The notes under the pieces were generated by a model. That model had not been told where the DNA came from, ran no database searches, and saw only the letters and a program-made list of their open reading frames with translations. A stretch of 21,758 nt of DNA from Bacillota bacterium (lineage in GTDB: Bacteria > Bacillota > Dethiobacteria > Dethiobacterales > Dethiobacteraceae), in contig JAAZJT010000004.1 in NCBI GenBank assembly GCA_012800215.1, positions 1 through 21,758 of the forward strand, written 5' to 3'. The stretch's first letter is position 1. Each line of letters opens with the position of its first letter. A program made the position numbers and the translations under genes. This document shows positions 6,991 through 14,228 of this stretch, piece by piece.

Positions 6991-7028
6991 AAAAGTCTAG
7001 GGGTACATAGTATAGTCCCTAGACTTTT
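6991..7028. terminator. Bidirectional terminator between convergent genes
   Basis: AAAAGTCTAGGG (6991-7002) pairs perfectly with CCCTAGACTTTT (7017-7028), a 12-bp stem with a 14-nt loop. It has T runs on both strands, so it serves both the zinc-ribbon gene and the leftward oxidoreductase. Confidence 0.88.
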
Positions 7029-7041
7029 TGCTTGCTTTTCT

Positions 7042-9042
7042 TTAATTCTCAGTGTCTGCGGCAGTAAGGGGTTGCAGAATGATGCTTGTTTCATTAAATA
7101 TTGCTTGATCGCCAATATCAGTTATACCGGCTGGCGTTAAAATATTAACGGGGCCGCCTGCGTTTTTACTAGAACCTTGTCTCATATAGGCCGCAAAGGG
7201 AGAAGCTTTATCCGTTACAGCGATGATAACCTCCAGGCTGTTTTTTGCAATTGCCAGCGCTCTTGCCCCATCTGCAACGCCAAATTTTTCTGCTGTTGCA
7301 GGATGGATATACAAAAGGGGCAGCTCTTGTTGGGGCAAGGGAATGGGTAGTTGTGAACTAATCTGATCACGCCAATGTACAGTTAAAAGTAGTAGTTTGT
7401 CTTGTTCATTAGTTCTATTTGCCATATAGTTGGCTAACTTTTGTTGAAGCTCTTCTTTATCAAAGGCGTGGAATTTGCCATCAAGTGTGGCAAATTGGCA
7501 GTCGTCCCAGGGCACCTGTTTTTGTAAGGGGCTGTCCAGATAGCCATATTGTTGTAAAGTGGTGAAATCAAGGCCGTATGTTGCCAGTTTAGCTGTAGCA
7601 TTTTTTAACCATTCTGTTGTACTAAGGGCTGGATATTCGCTTAGTCCCAGAAATTTTGCCAGCTCTTGAAAAATAGTAAACTCTGCCTTGCATTCTGCCA
7701 ATGGTTCTACGCATTTGTTGACGTACTTTAGTGTGGAATTCCACATTCCCGAAGTAATGATATCTTCTGCTTCGGTAAAGTAGGTAACAGGCAAGACTAA
7801 TTCACACTGGGCAGCCGTGTCGGTCATGAAATGCTCCAAACAAATTTTAAAAGGTATATCCGCCAAGGCACGTTTTACACTTGTGCTGTCTGGCAGCTGC
7901 ACTGCCGGATTGGCACCACTAATAAATAAAACCTGGAGCGGGGGTGTGGCTGTAAACACTTCTCCGGCAAAGTTGCCCAACTGCATTTCTCTGATCATTG
8001 GAGCTGTTTTAGGCAGAGCGAAGGAAAAATCAAAAAGATCAATATTTGCTTGATTAGCATAGTTAACTCCGCCACCTTTAATACCAATGTTTCCCGTAAC
8101 GGCCCAAAGTAAATTAATGGCTCTGATATTTAAGCCGCCGGATTTATATCTTTGCGGTCCATAGCCAAGATAACAGGTGCTGGGTCCATGATCAAAGAGA
8201 TCGTGTGTAAACTTTGCTATAGCTGCTGCACTGATGCCGGCCGCCTCCAGTAAGTCCTCGTAGTCTGTTTGGTTAAGTGACTTTAGGTAGGGGAGGAGAC
8301 CGGAAGTGTCTGTAAGGTGTTTTTGAATAAAGTCGTGTTTAATTTTGTTGTGGCGCAGGCAGTAATGGGTACAGGCGGCTGCCAAAGCCCAGTCTGCACC
8401 CGGTTTAATTTTAAGATGTATATCTGCAACTTTACTACTTGCAGATTCCCGGGGATCAATCAGATAAATTTTACTGCCTTTTTTTTGTGCTTTTTTTAAA
8501 TATGGCACCAAGTGTAGGTTGGTTTCCAGTGGATTTCTGCCCCATAAAACAATTGTCCTGGCATTAATGATATCGTCGGGGTGATGTCCAAGCACTGCAC
8601 CAAAATCTTTAATTGTCGCTTCTATCCCTGCCCCCCAGCAAATACTGCCGACAAAATCAGTATAACCCCCTAGATGGGCTAAGAAAATTTTCAGCGTGCT
8701 TTTTAAAAGGCCTGCACCTCCATCACCTACATAGCCTCCGACTGCAGTGGGACCGTATTGTTTGTGTGCTTCCTTTATTTTATTGGCCATTAGCTCGTAG
8801 GCAGTCGGCCAGCTTATTCTTTGCCAGCCCTGTGCTGTTTTTACCAGGGGATAGCGCAGACGCTCAGGATTGTACATTCTGCTTGCATGTGCCTGTCCTT
8901 TTTTACAAAGGAAGTTTCTCGTAAAATCAGCTGTTTGGTTAGCTGCAATTTTTGTTACTTTATTGCCTGAAACATAAACATCAAAACTGCAGCAATCAAA
9001 GCAATTATAGGGACAGGCTGATTTATATATTTTTTCAGGCAA
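7042..9042 (-). CDS. Molybdopterin (bis-MGD) oxidoreductase, DMSO-reductase superfamily
   Basis: This is the catalytic subunit of a Mo/W-bis-MGD enzyme, 666 residues from TTG 9042. The N-terminus has a [4Fe-4S] site: C10, C14, C18 and C46 (SACPYNCFDCC...NFLCKKG). The likely metal ligand is C135 in GSICWGAG, aligned with the Cys of nitrate reductases and formate dehydrogenases; this alignment is from memory. Later blocks (WGRNPLETN, YLIDPRES, GYGPQRYKSGG, FISGANPAVQLP, a C-terminal MopB domain with LLTVHWRDQ and HPATAEKFGV) bind the pterin cofactors. TTG 9042 is preferred to ATG 9090: GGAGGT sits 7 nt before it, family members start right before the CP.NC motif, and a -10 box overlaps 9090. 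No Tat signal is present, so it is probably cytoplasmic. No electron-transfer or membrane subunit is adjacent. The substrate is unknown. Confidence 0.9.
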   Translation of the reverse strand: MPEKIYKSACPYNCFDCCSFDVYVSGNKVTKIAANQTADFTRNFLCKKGQAHASRMYNPERLRYPLVKTAQGWQRISWPTAYELMANKIKEAHKQYGPTAVGGYVGDGGAGLLKSTLKIFLAHLGGYTDFVGSICWGAGIEATIKDFGAVLGHHPDDIINARTIVLWGRNPLETNLHLVPYLKKAQKKGSKIYLIDPRESASSKVADIHLKIKPGADWALAAACTHYCLRHNKIKHDFIQKHLTDTSGLLPYLKSLNQTDYEDLLEAAGISAAAIAKFTHDLFDHGPSTCYLGYGPQRYKSGGLNIRAINLLWAVTGNIGIKGGGVNYANQANIDLFDFSFALPKTAPMIREMQLGNFAGEVFTATPPLQVLFISGANPAVQLPDSTSVKRALADIPFKICLEHFMTDTAAQCELVLPVTYFTEAEDIITSGMWNSTLKYVNKCVEPLAECKAEFTIFQELAKFLGLSEYPALSTTEWLKNATAKLATYGLDFTTLQQYGYLDSPLQKQVPWDDCQFATLDGKFHAFDKEELQQKLANYMANRTNEQDKLLLLTVHWRDQISSQLPIPLPQQELPLLYIHPATAEKFGVADGARALAIAKNSLEVIIAVTDKASPFAAYMRQGSSKNAGGPVNILTPAGITDIGDQAIFNETSIILQPLTAADTEN

Positions 9043-9088
9043 TCTTAACACCTCCAGAGGCAAAAACTGCACAGTCTCATCTGGTACC

Positions 9089-9116
9089 ATTGTATCTTAA
9101 AATGTACACCAGTAAA
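9089..9116 (-). promoter_or_regulatory. Candidate promoter of the molybdopterin oxidoreductase
   Basis: On the reverse strand TTTACT (9116-9111), a 16-bp spacer and TACAAT (9094-9089) would start a transcript near 9082. That supports translation from TTG 9042 rather than ATG 9090. The -35 match is modest. Confidence 0.4.
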
Positions 9117-9225
9117 ATGAAAAAAAATAAAGTCATCTGCCAAAAAAAGTAAATAAAATTTATGGTTGGTTTAAAAGTTATAGCTTTAAGAGTTTAAAAT
9201 GTAGTCTAAGAGAATTAAAAAAATT

Positions 9226-9262
9226 TATAGTTATAGGGGCTAATAATAAAATACAAACTATA
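9226..9262. repeat. Spaced inverted repeat upstream of the osmolyte module
   Basis: TATAGTT (9226-9232) and AACTATA (9256-9262) form an inverted repeat with a 23-bp centre, in the very AT-rich 200-bp region before the gene at 9289. The spacing resembles a two-site operator, but short AT-rich repeats arise easily by chance. I could not place a convincing -35/-10 pair here. Confidence 0.25.
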
Positions 9263-9288
9263 CAAGAGACAAGAAAGGAGATTTACAA

Positions 9289-9666
9289 ATGAAAGCAATT
9301 TTAAAATGGCAATATGACCAGCTTGTAAAGGAACTTCTGCTTTTACAGGAACACCAGACTGACCCCAGCTGTCCTTGTGCAACTGATGGGGAAATGTGTG
9401 TACGGAAACATTTGTTAGCTATAGAAGGGTATGCTCAAGAAACCATGGCAATGGAAGAAAATCAATTGTATAAAAATAAATTACAGGTTTTGGCAACGGA
9501 AGCACAATCCTACCGAGAGCAAGAGGAGCAAGCATTACGTGGAGAGGCCGAACATGTTGAACTTATTAAGTGGTCCCGCGACTGGCGCAAGGAGTTTGAA
9601 ACATACAGCCTGGGGATGGACAAACAAGGTAAGGGCAAAGGTAAAGAGGCTAGTTGCACAAAGTGA
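9289..9666 (+). CDS. Small Cys-motif coiled-coil protein of unknown function
   Basis: This 125-residue soluble protein has no signal peptide or membrane segment. The N-terminal helix (1-22) is followed by a possible metal site, C28-x-C30-x6-C37 with H22 and H41 nearby (DPSCPCATDGEMCVRKHLL). After that comes a long charged, glutamate-rich helical region (42-105), probably coiled coil, and a Lys/Gly-rich tail ending CTK. AAGGAG precedes ATG 9289 by about 8 nt. It lies 53 bp upstream of the BusR-like regulator and in the same direction, so co-transcription is likely. I recognise no named family. The CxC...C plus helix arrangement would suit a metal- or Fe-S-binding accessory protein, but that is a guess. 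Confidence 0.75.
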   Translation: MKAILKWQYDQLVKELLLLQEHQTDPSCPCATDGEMCVRKHLLAIEGYAQETMAMEENQLYKNKLQVLATEAQSYREQEEQALRGEAEHVELIKWSRDWRKEFETYSLGMDKQGKGKGKEASCTK

Positions 9667-9675
9667 TTCTGTCAA

Positions 9676-9707
9676 TTACAATAGCTTATAGTAATAAGTT
9701 ATTGTAA
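9676..9707 (+). promoter_or_regulatory. Hairpin abutting the RBS of the BusR-like gene
   Basis: TTACAATAGCTTA (9676-9688) can pair with TAAGTTATTGTAA (9695-9707), 13 pairs including one G-U, with a 6-nt loop. Its right arm runs into the AAGGA Shine-Dalgarno (9706-9710) of the gene at 9720. There is no T run. It could be an operator (autoregulation) or an RNA structure that limits translation. Confidence 0.5.
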
Positions 9708-9719
9708 GGATGGAAACAG

Positions 9720-10364
9720 ATGAGAAAAAAAGTTAAAATTTCTACACCCCGTTATCAGAAGATAGCGTTAGATGTGGCAGCTAAAATTATTAATGGCCAC
9801 TTTAGGGAAGGAGAAAAAATTTATGCGCGTTCAGCATTGGCAAGCCAGTATGGCGTGTCTGCTGAAACAGCAAGGCGGGCTCTTTGCACTTTGGCAGATA
9901 TGGGTATTGTAGAAATGACTCAGGGTAGTGGGGCAGTGATAACTTCTTATGAAAAAGCAGTTACATTTGTTAATCAATACACGGATACAGAGACGGCTAA
10001 TGATTTAATTAAAGAAGTTATCGCTTTACTTGAGCGGCAATCAGAAGGGAACAAACTAATGAAGAATCATTTAAACAAGCTTCTGGATAAAACCAGCCGC
10101 TTGAAAGTCTTTAATCCATTCCTGCCTTTTGAAGTAATAATTAGTGGGGAATGTCGGTTTTTAAATAAGACGGCTGCTGAAATCAATTTTTGGCACCATA
10201 CATCAGCAACCATTATAGCTATTAAACGTAATACTGAAATTATCATATCTCCTGGTCCCTATGCAACTTTTAAGCTGGGAGATATTTTTTACCTTATTGG
10301 TGAAGAGCCTTGTCAGGATAGAGTTAATAGCTTCCTGTATTCTGGGGATAGTAATAATTTGTAG
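9720..10364 (+). CDS. busR: GntR/RCK_C regulator, BusR-like (c-di-AMP responsive class)
   Basis: This 214-residue repressor-type protein has a GntR winged helix at about residues 8-75 (YQKIALDVAAKIINGHFREGEKI...SAETARRALCTLADMGIV). A helical linker follows at 85-128, then a TrkA-C/RCK_C domain at about 130-207 (FEVIISGECRFLNKTAAEINFW...LGDIFYLIGEE). The same three-part layout defines streptococcal and lactococcal BusR, whose RCK_C domain binds c-di-AMP and which represses the busAB (OpuA-type) glycine betaine transporter. Here a complete OpuA-type system follows 137 bp downstream, and a wide inverted repeat sits on its promoter. The architecture and neighbours are seen; c-di-AMP binding is inferred from the family. 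A hairpin overlaps its own RBS. Confidence 0.88.
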   Translation: MRKKVKISTPRYQKIALDVAAKIINGHFREGEKIYARSALASQYGVSAETARRALCTLADMGIVEMTQGSGAVITSYEKAVTFVNQYTDTETANDLIKEVIALLERQSEGNKLMKNHLNKLLDKTSRLKVFNPFLPFEVIISGECRFLNKTAAEINFWHHTSATIIAIKRNTEIIISPGPYATFKLGDIFYLIGEEPCQDRVNSFLYSGDSNNL

Positions 10365-10405
10365 TACTAATGTGTTTTGTTTTATAAAATATTACGAGTA
10401 TGGGT

Positions 10406-10435
10406 TTGACCAAAGTGACAACGCTATGTTAATAT
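10406..10435 (+). promoter_or_regulatory. Promoter of the opuA operon
   Basis: TTGACC (10406-10411), an 18-bp spacer and TAATAT (10430-10435) end 66 bp before the first ATG. The left operator arm begins directly after the -35 box, and the -10 lies between the two arms, so repressor binding would block RNA polymerase. Confidence 0.55.
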
Positions 10436-10449
10436 TAGATTGTCACTTT
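10412..10449. promoter_or_regulatory. Bipartite BusR-type operator on the opuA promoter
   Basis: AAAGTGACAA (10412-10421) and TTGTCACTTT (10440-10449) are perfect inverted repeats, with the AGTGACA and TGTCACT cores 20 bp apart. BusR is described as a tetramer that reads two such separated half-sites with a fixed distance; I recall AGTGACA-like half-sites but am not certain of the exact spacing. The site lies between the BusR-like gene and the transporter it would control. Confidence 0.75.
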
Positions 10450-10501
10450 TATTTTTTGGGGGCTTGGGGGGAAAGAATATTATATTTTTAGGAGGAAGGT
10501 C

Positions 10502-11506
10502 ATGAAGAGAAATGTTGTAATATATTTTGCTGTACTATTGGGGTTACTGGCGGTCCTTAGTGGTTGCGGTGGTAGCGAAAACAAGGAAACTACAACCATT
10601 ACTGCTACAGATAACGGCTGGGATAGCCAGATGCTTCATAATGCAATAGCCGAGTTGATTGTAGAAAATGCTTATGATGGTTATGAATTTGAAGTTTCCA
10701 CAGGGTCCTCTACAATGAATTGGCAAGCTATGATTGCAGGAGACATAGATTTAGATATTGAAAGCTGGACAGATAATGTAGCTACTTATGAAGAGGACAA
10801 AGCTAATGGTGATATTGTTGATGTGGGTGTGCTAGTGCCTGATAGTGCGCAAGGCCTTTATGTGCCGCGTTATGTTATTGAAGGCGACAGTGAACGTGGC
10901 ATTGAACCTTTAGCACCGGACCTAAAAACGGTAGCAGACTTAAAAAAATATCCTGACGTTTTTCCTGATGATGAAGATCCCAGTAAAGGGCGAATTTATG
11001 GCTCCCTTCCGGGTTGGATGGCAGATGAAGTTTTATACAAGAAATATGAAAATTACGGGTTAGAAGAAGATTTTAATTATGTTCGCTTAGGAAGTGAAGC
11101 GACTTTGTTTGCTTCTTTATCTGCTGCCTATAATCTGGGAGAACCGTGGGTTGGGTACTGTTATGAACCCACTTGGATTACAGGCAAACTTGATTTAGTG
11201 TTACTAGAAGATGCCCCCTATGATCCCGATCTTTTTCTGGAGGGTAAATGCAGTTTCCCGGCACAACAGCTGAAAATTGTCAGCAGTAGTAAATTTGCCG
11301 AAAAAGCACCTGATTTATTAGAATTCTTCCAGAAGTATCAAACAGGCAGTGAATTAATTAGTAGTGCCCTTGCTTATTTGGATGAGACAGGTGCTTCACA
11401 TGAAGAAACAGCTATTTGGCTGCTCAAGGAAAATGATCATCTCCTCGACGAATGGTTGCCGGCAGAAAATGCAGAAAAAATGAGGACTTTTTTAGATAGC
11501 AAGTGA
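10502..11506 (+). CDS. opuAC: Glycine betaine/osmolyte-binding lipoprotein of an OpuA-type ABC transporter
   Basis: This is the substrate-binding subunit, 334 residues. It has a lipoprotein signal peptide with lipobox LSGC (cleavage before C22), so it is anchored to the outer face of the membrane. The OpuAC/ProX fold is evident from TATDNGWDSQMLHNAIAE, WQAMIAGDIDLDIESWTDN, GSLPGWMADEV and NLGEPWVGYCYEPTW. The conserved tryptophans in these blocks would form the aromatic cage that holds a quaternary ammonium ligand. AGGAGG lies 6-7 nt before ATG 10502. It is the first gene of the operon and is followed by permease and ATPase. The substrate is probably glycine betaine, but choline, carnitine or proline betaine are also possible. 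Confidence 0.9.
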   Translation: MKRNVVIYFAVLLGLLAVLSGCGGSENKETTTITATDNGWDSQMLHNAIAELIVENAYDGYEFEVSTGSSTMNWQAMIAGDIDLDIESWTDNVATYEEDKANGDIVDVGVLVPDSAQGLYVPRYVIEGDSERGIEPLAPDLKTVADLKKYPDVFPDDEDPSKGRIYGSLPGWMADEVLYKKYENYGLEEDFNYVRLGSEATLFASLSAAYNLGEPWVGYCYEPTWITGKLDLVLLEDAPYDPDLFLEGKCSFPAQQLKIVSSSKFAEKAPDLLEFFQKYQTGSELISSALAYLDETGASHEETAIWLLKENDHLLDEWLPAENAEKMRTFLDSK

Positions 11507-11529
11507 TTTAGCAAAAGAGGTGGAAACGC

Positions 11530-12399
11530 TTGAAGGAGTATTTATTAAAATTTCCCGAGGCCTGGCAATTTGATGTTGGTAGCGCCATTGATGATGCAGT
11601 GAAAGCTTTTAGCCGTAACCACAGAGAGGCTCTTACATTTATCAAAAGGGGCATTATAACGGCCATTAGTGGCATAAATGATTTATTGGCTTTTATTCCT
11701 TGGTGGGTTTTTATCATTGCTGTTGCCCTGATCGGTTGGCGTGTAAGCGGGAAAAAAAGAGTAGGTTTGATTTATGCTGCTATGTTATTTTTTGTTGGTA
11801 GCAGTGGCTTATGGGACCATATGCTGGAAACACTTAGTATTGTAACTGCTTCTGTCATTCTTTCTGTTGTGCTTGGCTTCCCGCTGGGTATAGTTATAGC
11901 ATTAAATAAGCGAGCCGGTAAAATAATTCGTCCCATTTTGGATTTAATGCAGACAATGCCTACCTTTGTTTATTTGGTTCCTGCAGTTATTCTCTTTAGT
12001 ACCGGTAAGACTCCGGCTTTAATGGCAACAACTATTTATGCTATAGTGCCAATGATCCGGCTCACTAGCCATGGTATAACCCATGTTGATGAGGAAGTGG
12101 TGGAGGCGGCGACGGCTTTTGGGTCAACTACTATTCAAGCATTGGTTAAAGTACAGATACCACAGGCTTTACCTACAATTATGCAGGGCCTTAATCAAAC
12201 TATTATGATGGCAATGTCAATGGTTGTAACATGCTCCTTAATTGGTGCTAACGGGCTGGGGATGGAGATTTTGTTGGCTACAAATCGTACAGAAATGGGA
12301 AGAGCTTTAATGCCAGGTATTTGTATTGTGTTTGTTGCTATTATACTTGACCGCCTAACACAAGGTTTGGTGGACAGCCAGGAGGCGGAATCCAAATGA
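11530..12399 (+). CDS. opuAB: OpuA-type osmolyte ABC transporter permease
   Basis: This 289-residue membrane subunit forms the translocation path. After a 55-residue N-terminal part come about six membrane helices. The BPD_transp_1 coupling loop is clear as EEVVEAATAFGSTTIQALVKVQIPQALPTI, cut here into EEVVEAATAFGS and QIPQALPTI as its key ends. It starts at TTG 11530 with AGAGGTGG about 7 nt upstream. The stop overlaps the ATG of the ATPase gene (ATGA), and the gap to the binding-protein gene is 23 bp, so the three subunits are one transcription unit. In some bacteria the permease is fused to the binding domain; here the two are separate. Confidence 0.92.
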   Translation: MKEYLLKFPEAWQFDVGSAIDDAVKAFSRNHREALTFIKRGIITAISGINDLLAFIPWWVFIIAVALIGWRVSGKKRVGLIYAAMLFFVGSSGLWDHMLETLSIVTASVILSVVLGFPLGIVIALNKRAGKIIRPILDLMQTMPTFVYLVPAVILFSTGKTPALMATTIYAIVPMIRLTSHGITHVDEEVVEAATAFGSTTIQALVKVQIPQALPTIMQGLNQTIMMAMSMVVTCSLIGANGLGMEILLATNRTEMGRALMPGICIVFVAIILDRLTQGLVDSQEAESK

Positions 12400-13571
12400 A
12401 TAATGATATTATTATCCGTGCAGAAAAGGTTTCAAAACTATATGGTAAAAACAAAAAAGAGGCCAGTGAATTATTAAAGAATGGTGCAGATAAGGATACT
12501 GTATATAAAAAAACAGGTGTTACCGCAGCTCTTTGGGATGTATCCTTTGAGGTGAAACGTGGCGAAATATTTGCTATTATTGGTCTCTCCGGATCAGGTA
12601 AGTCTACTATTATACGCTGTTTTAATTTACTAAATAAACCTACTAGCGGTAAAATTTATTATGAGGAAAAAGATATTGCACAATTTAATAAACAAGAAAT
12701 TTTAAATTATCGGCGCAATAAAATTTCTATGGTTTTTCAAAACTTCGGCCTTATGTCGCACAGGACGGTGCTAGAAAATATTGCTTACGGCCTTGAGGTT
12801 AGAAATGTGCCGCGGGCAGAAAGAGTGCAGCGAGCTAAGGAAATGACTGCAATGGTAGGACTGGAAGGTTGGGAGGACAAACCTATTTCAAGCCTTTCTG
12901 GTGGAATGAAACAACGGGTAGGTTTAGCGAGAGCTTTGGCTAATGATCCAGAAGTGCTTCTTATGGATGAACCGTTTTCTGCTTTAGATCCCTTGGTTAA
13001 GCGGGATATGCAGTTTGAATTGTTATCAATACAAAGCAAGCTGGAGAAAACAGTTATTTTTATTACCCATGACATTAATGAAGCTTTTAAACTGGGAGAT
13101 ACTGTAGCAATTATGCGAGATGGTAAGATTATACAGATAGATACACCTGAAAATATGTCCACTCATCCTGCCGACGATTATGTGCGCCAGTTTATCGATA
13201 GTGCTGATAAGACTCAGGTATTAAGTGTTAAGCATGTGATGGTGCCACCTGCCTGTTTGGTGAAACCTAAAGATATGCCAAGTCATGCCATTCGGGAAAT
13301 GGCAAACAATGATGTTTCCACCGCATATGTGGTTAACGAAAAAATGCAGTTTTTAGGCATAGTTTCTATAGATGATGCTATTCGGGCGCGTGATGAAAAC
13401 CTGCCTTTACCTACATTTATCAATACCGATGTACTAACTTGCCATGAGGATACGCTGATTAGTGATGTTCTTTCACTGGCAGCTAAATCAAGGTACCCAC
13501 TGGCAGTACTTGATAACGAAAAGAAACTAAAGGGGATAATAAGCAAGGCAGCTGTACTGGCATCATTGTAA
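12396..13571 (+). CDS. opuAA: OpuA-type osmolyte ABC transporter ATPase with tandem CBS domains
   Basis: This 391-residue ATPase drives uptake. It has Walker A GLSGSGKST (63-71), the signature LSGGMKQR (167-174), Walker B VLLMDEP (187-193) and the switch H in FITHDINEA. The extended N-terminal region (YGKNKKEASELLKNGADKD) is typical of the OpuAA/ProV branch. Two CBS domains follow, at about 279-333 and 343-391. In OpuA proteins these regions sense ionic strength, and in some species bind c-di-AMP, giving a second level of control beside BusR. The ATG overlaps the permease stop. A strong terminator follows the gene. Confidence 0.94.
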   Translation: MNNDIIIRAEKVSKLYGKNKKEASELLKNGADKDTVYKKTGVTAALWDVSFEVKRGEIFAIIGLSGSGKSTIIRCFNLLNKPTSGKIYYEEKDIAQFNKQEILNYRRNKISMVFQNFGLMSHRTVLENIAYGLEVRNVPRAERVQRAKEMTAMVGLEGWEDKPISSLSGGMKQRVGLARALANDPEVLLMDEPFSALDPLVKRDMQFELLSIQSKLEKTVIFITHDINEAFKLGDTVAIMRDGKIIQIDTPENMSTHPADDYVRQFIDSADKTQVLSVKHVMVPPACLVKPKDMPSHAIREMANNDVSTAYVVNEKMQFLGIVSIDDAIRARDENLPLPTFINTDVLTCHEDTLISDVLSLAAKSRYPLAVLDNEKKLKGIISKAAVLASL

Positions 13572-13587
13572 TATAATATTTGCTTAT

Positions 13588-13615
13588 AGCAGCACACTTA
13601 GTGCTGCTTTTTTTT
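13588..13615 (+). terminator. Rho-independent terminator of the opuA operon
   Basis: AGCAGCAC (13588-13595) and GTGCTGCT (13601-13608) form an 8-bp stem with a 5-nt loop, followed by an uninterrupted run of eight T (13608-13615). Confidence 0.93.
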
Positions 13616-13701
13616 GAGAAAAATGCATTGTACCGGTGGAAGGCTATATTTAAATTTAACTGAGGTTTTTGTGGAAACGAAGGAGAATAAAGGAGAAAGA
13701 C

Positions 13702-13730
13702 TTGACGATAGCAAAAACTAAGGTTAGAAT
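13702..13730 (+). promoter_or_regulatory. Promoter of the marR-MATE operon
   Basis: TTGACG (13702-13707), a 17-bp spacer and TAGAAT (13725-13730) give five-of-six matches at both boxes and end 41 bp before ATG 13772. This is one of the best promoters in the window. Confidence 0.75.
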
Positions 13731-13745
13731 CTAAATGGTTAGATT
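13724..13745. promoter_or_regulatory. MarR-type operator overlapping the -10 box
   Basis: AATCTAA-ATGG-TTAGATT (13728-13745) is a perfect 18-bp inverted repeat covering the end of the -10 and the start site. A shorter perfect repeat, TTAGA-A-TCTAA (13724-13734), overlaps it. The size fits a MarR dimer site, and the regulator gene follows directly, so autorepression is likely. Confidence 0.7.
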
Positions 13746-13771
13746 TAAGACTAATTATAGGATGGTGAAGC

Positions 13772-14215
13772 ATGGACAAGCAAATAGCAGAAATTGAGCG
13801 ACTGTTTTTGGAGTTTATCCCGCTTTATCATAAGAAATTAAGTCTTATTTTTCGTGAAGATGATGATGCGGAGTATCGTTGTAATAAGAATCAAAAGAGA
13901 GCTATTCTGTTAATTAGAAAGCAAAGTGGCTTAATCCTATCAGAATTAGGCCGTTATTTAGATATGCGCAAAGGTAGCTTAACATCACTGATAGATTCAC
14001 TGGAAATGGCCGGGTTGGTGGAGCGCAGGGGTGATAAGCAGGACCGTCGCAAAACAATGCTTTTTTTAACAGCGGCAGGAGAAGAATATTACCAACAAAT
14101 TATGCTGCAATCTAAAAAAACTTATCAAAAACTCTTTGCAAAATTATCTAAAGAAGAAATTGAAAAATGCAGAAAAGGTTTAAGTGATGTGGTTTCAGTC
14201 TTGAAAATTCTGTAG
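13772..14215 (+). CDS. MarR-family transcriptional regulator (MepR-like position)
   Basis: This 147-residue dimeric winged-helix protein is likely a ligand-relieved repressor. The helix-turn-helix is around residues 58-85 (LILSELGRYLDMRKGSLTSLIDSLEMAGL), followed by the wing RRGDKQDRRKTMLFLTAAGEEY with the conserved DxR motif. The flanking helices form the dimer interface. The gene is the first of a two-gene operon: the MATE pump starts 13 bp after its stop. The arrangement parallels S. aureus mepR-mepA, although identity to MepR is not claimed. A palindrome on the promoter suggests autoregulation. Confidence 0.92.
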   Translation: MDKQIAEIERLFLEFIPLYHKKLSLIFREDDDAEYRCNKNQKRAILLIRKQSGLILSELGRYLDMRKGSLTSLIDSLEMAGLVERRGDKQDRRKTMLFLTAAGEEYYQQIMLQSKKTYQKLFAKLSKEEIEKCRKGLSDVVSVLKIL

Positions 14216-14228
14216 TTGGAGGATAATT

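Noticed and set aside
10261..10491. Rightward frame overlapping the busR 3' end and the opuA control region
   Set aside because: It crosses the promoter and operator, lacks an RBS and has no protein-like pattern beyond the overlap.
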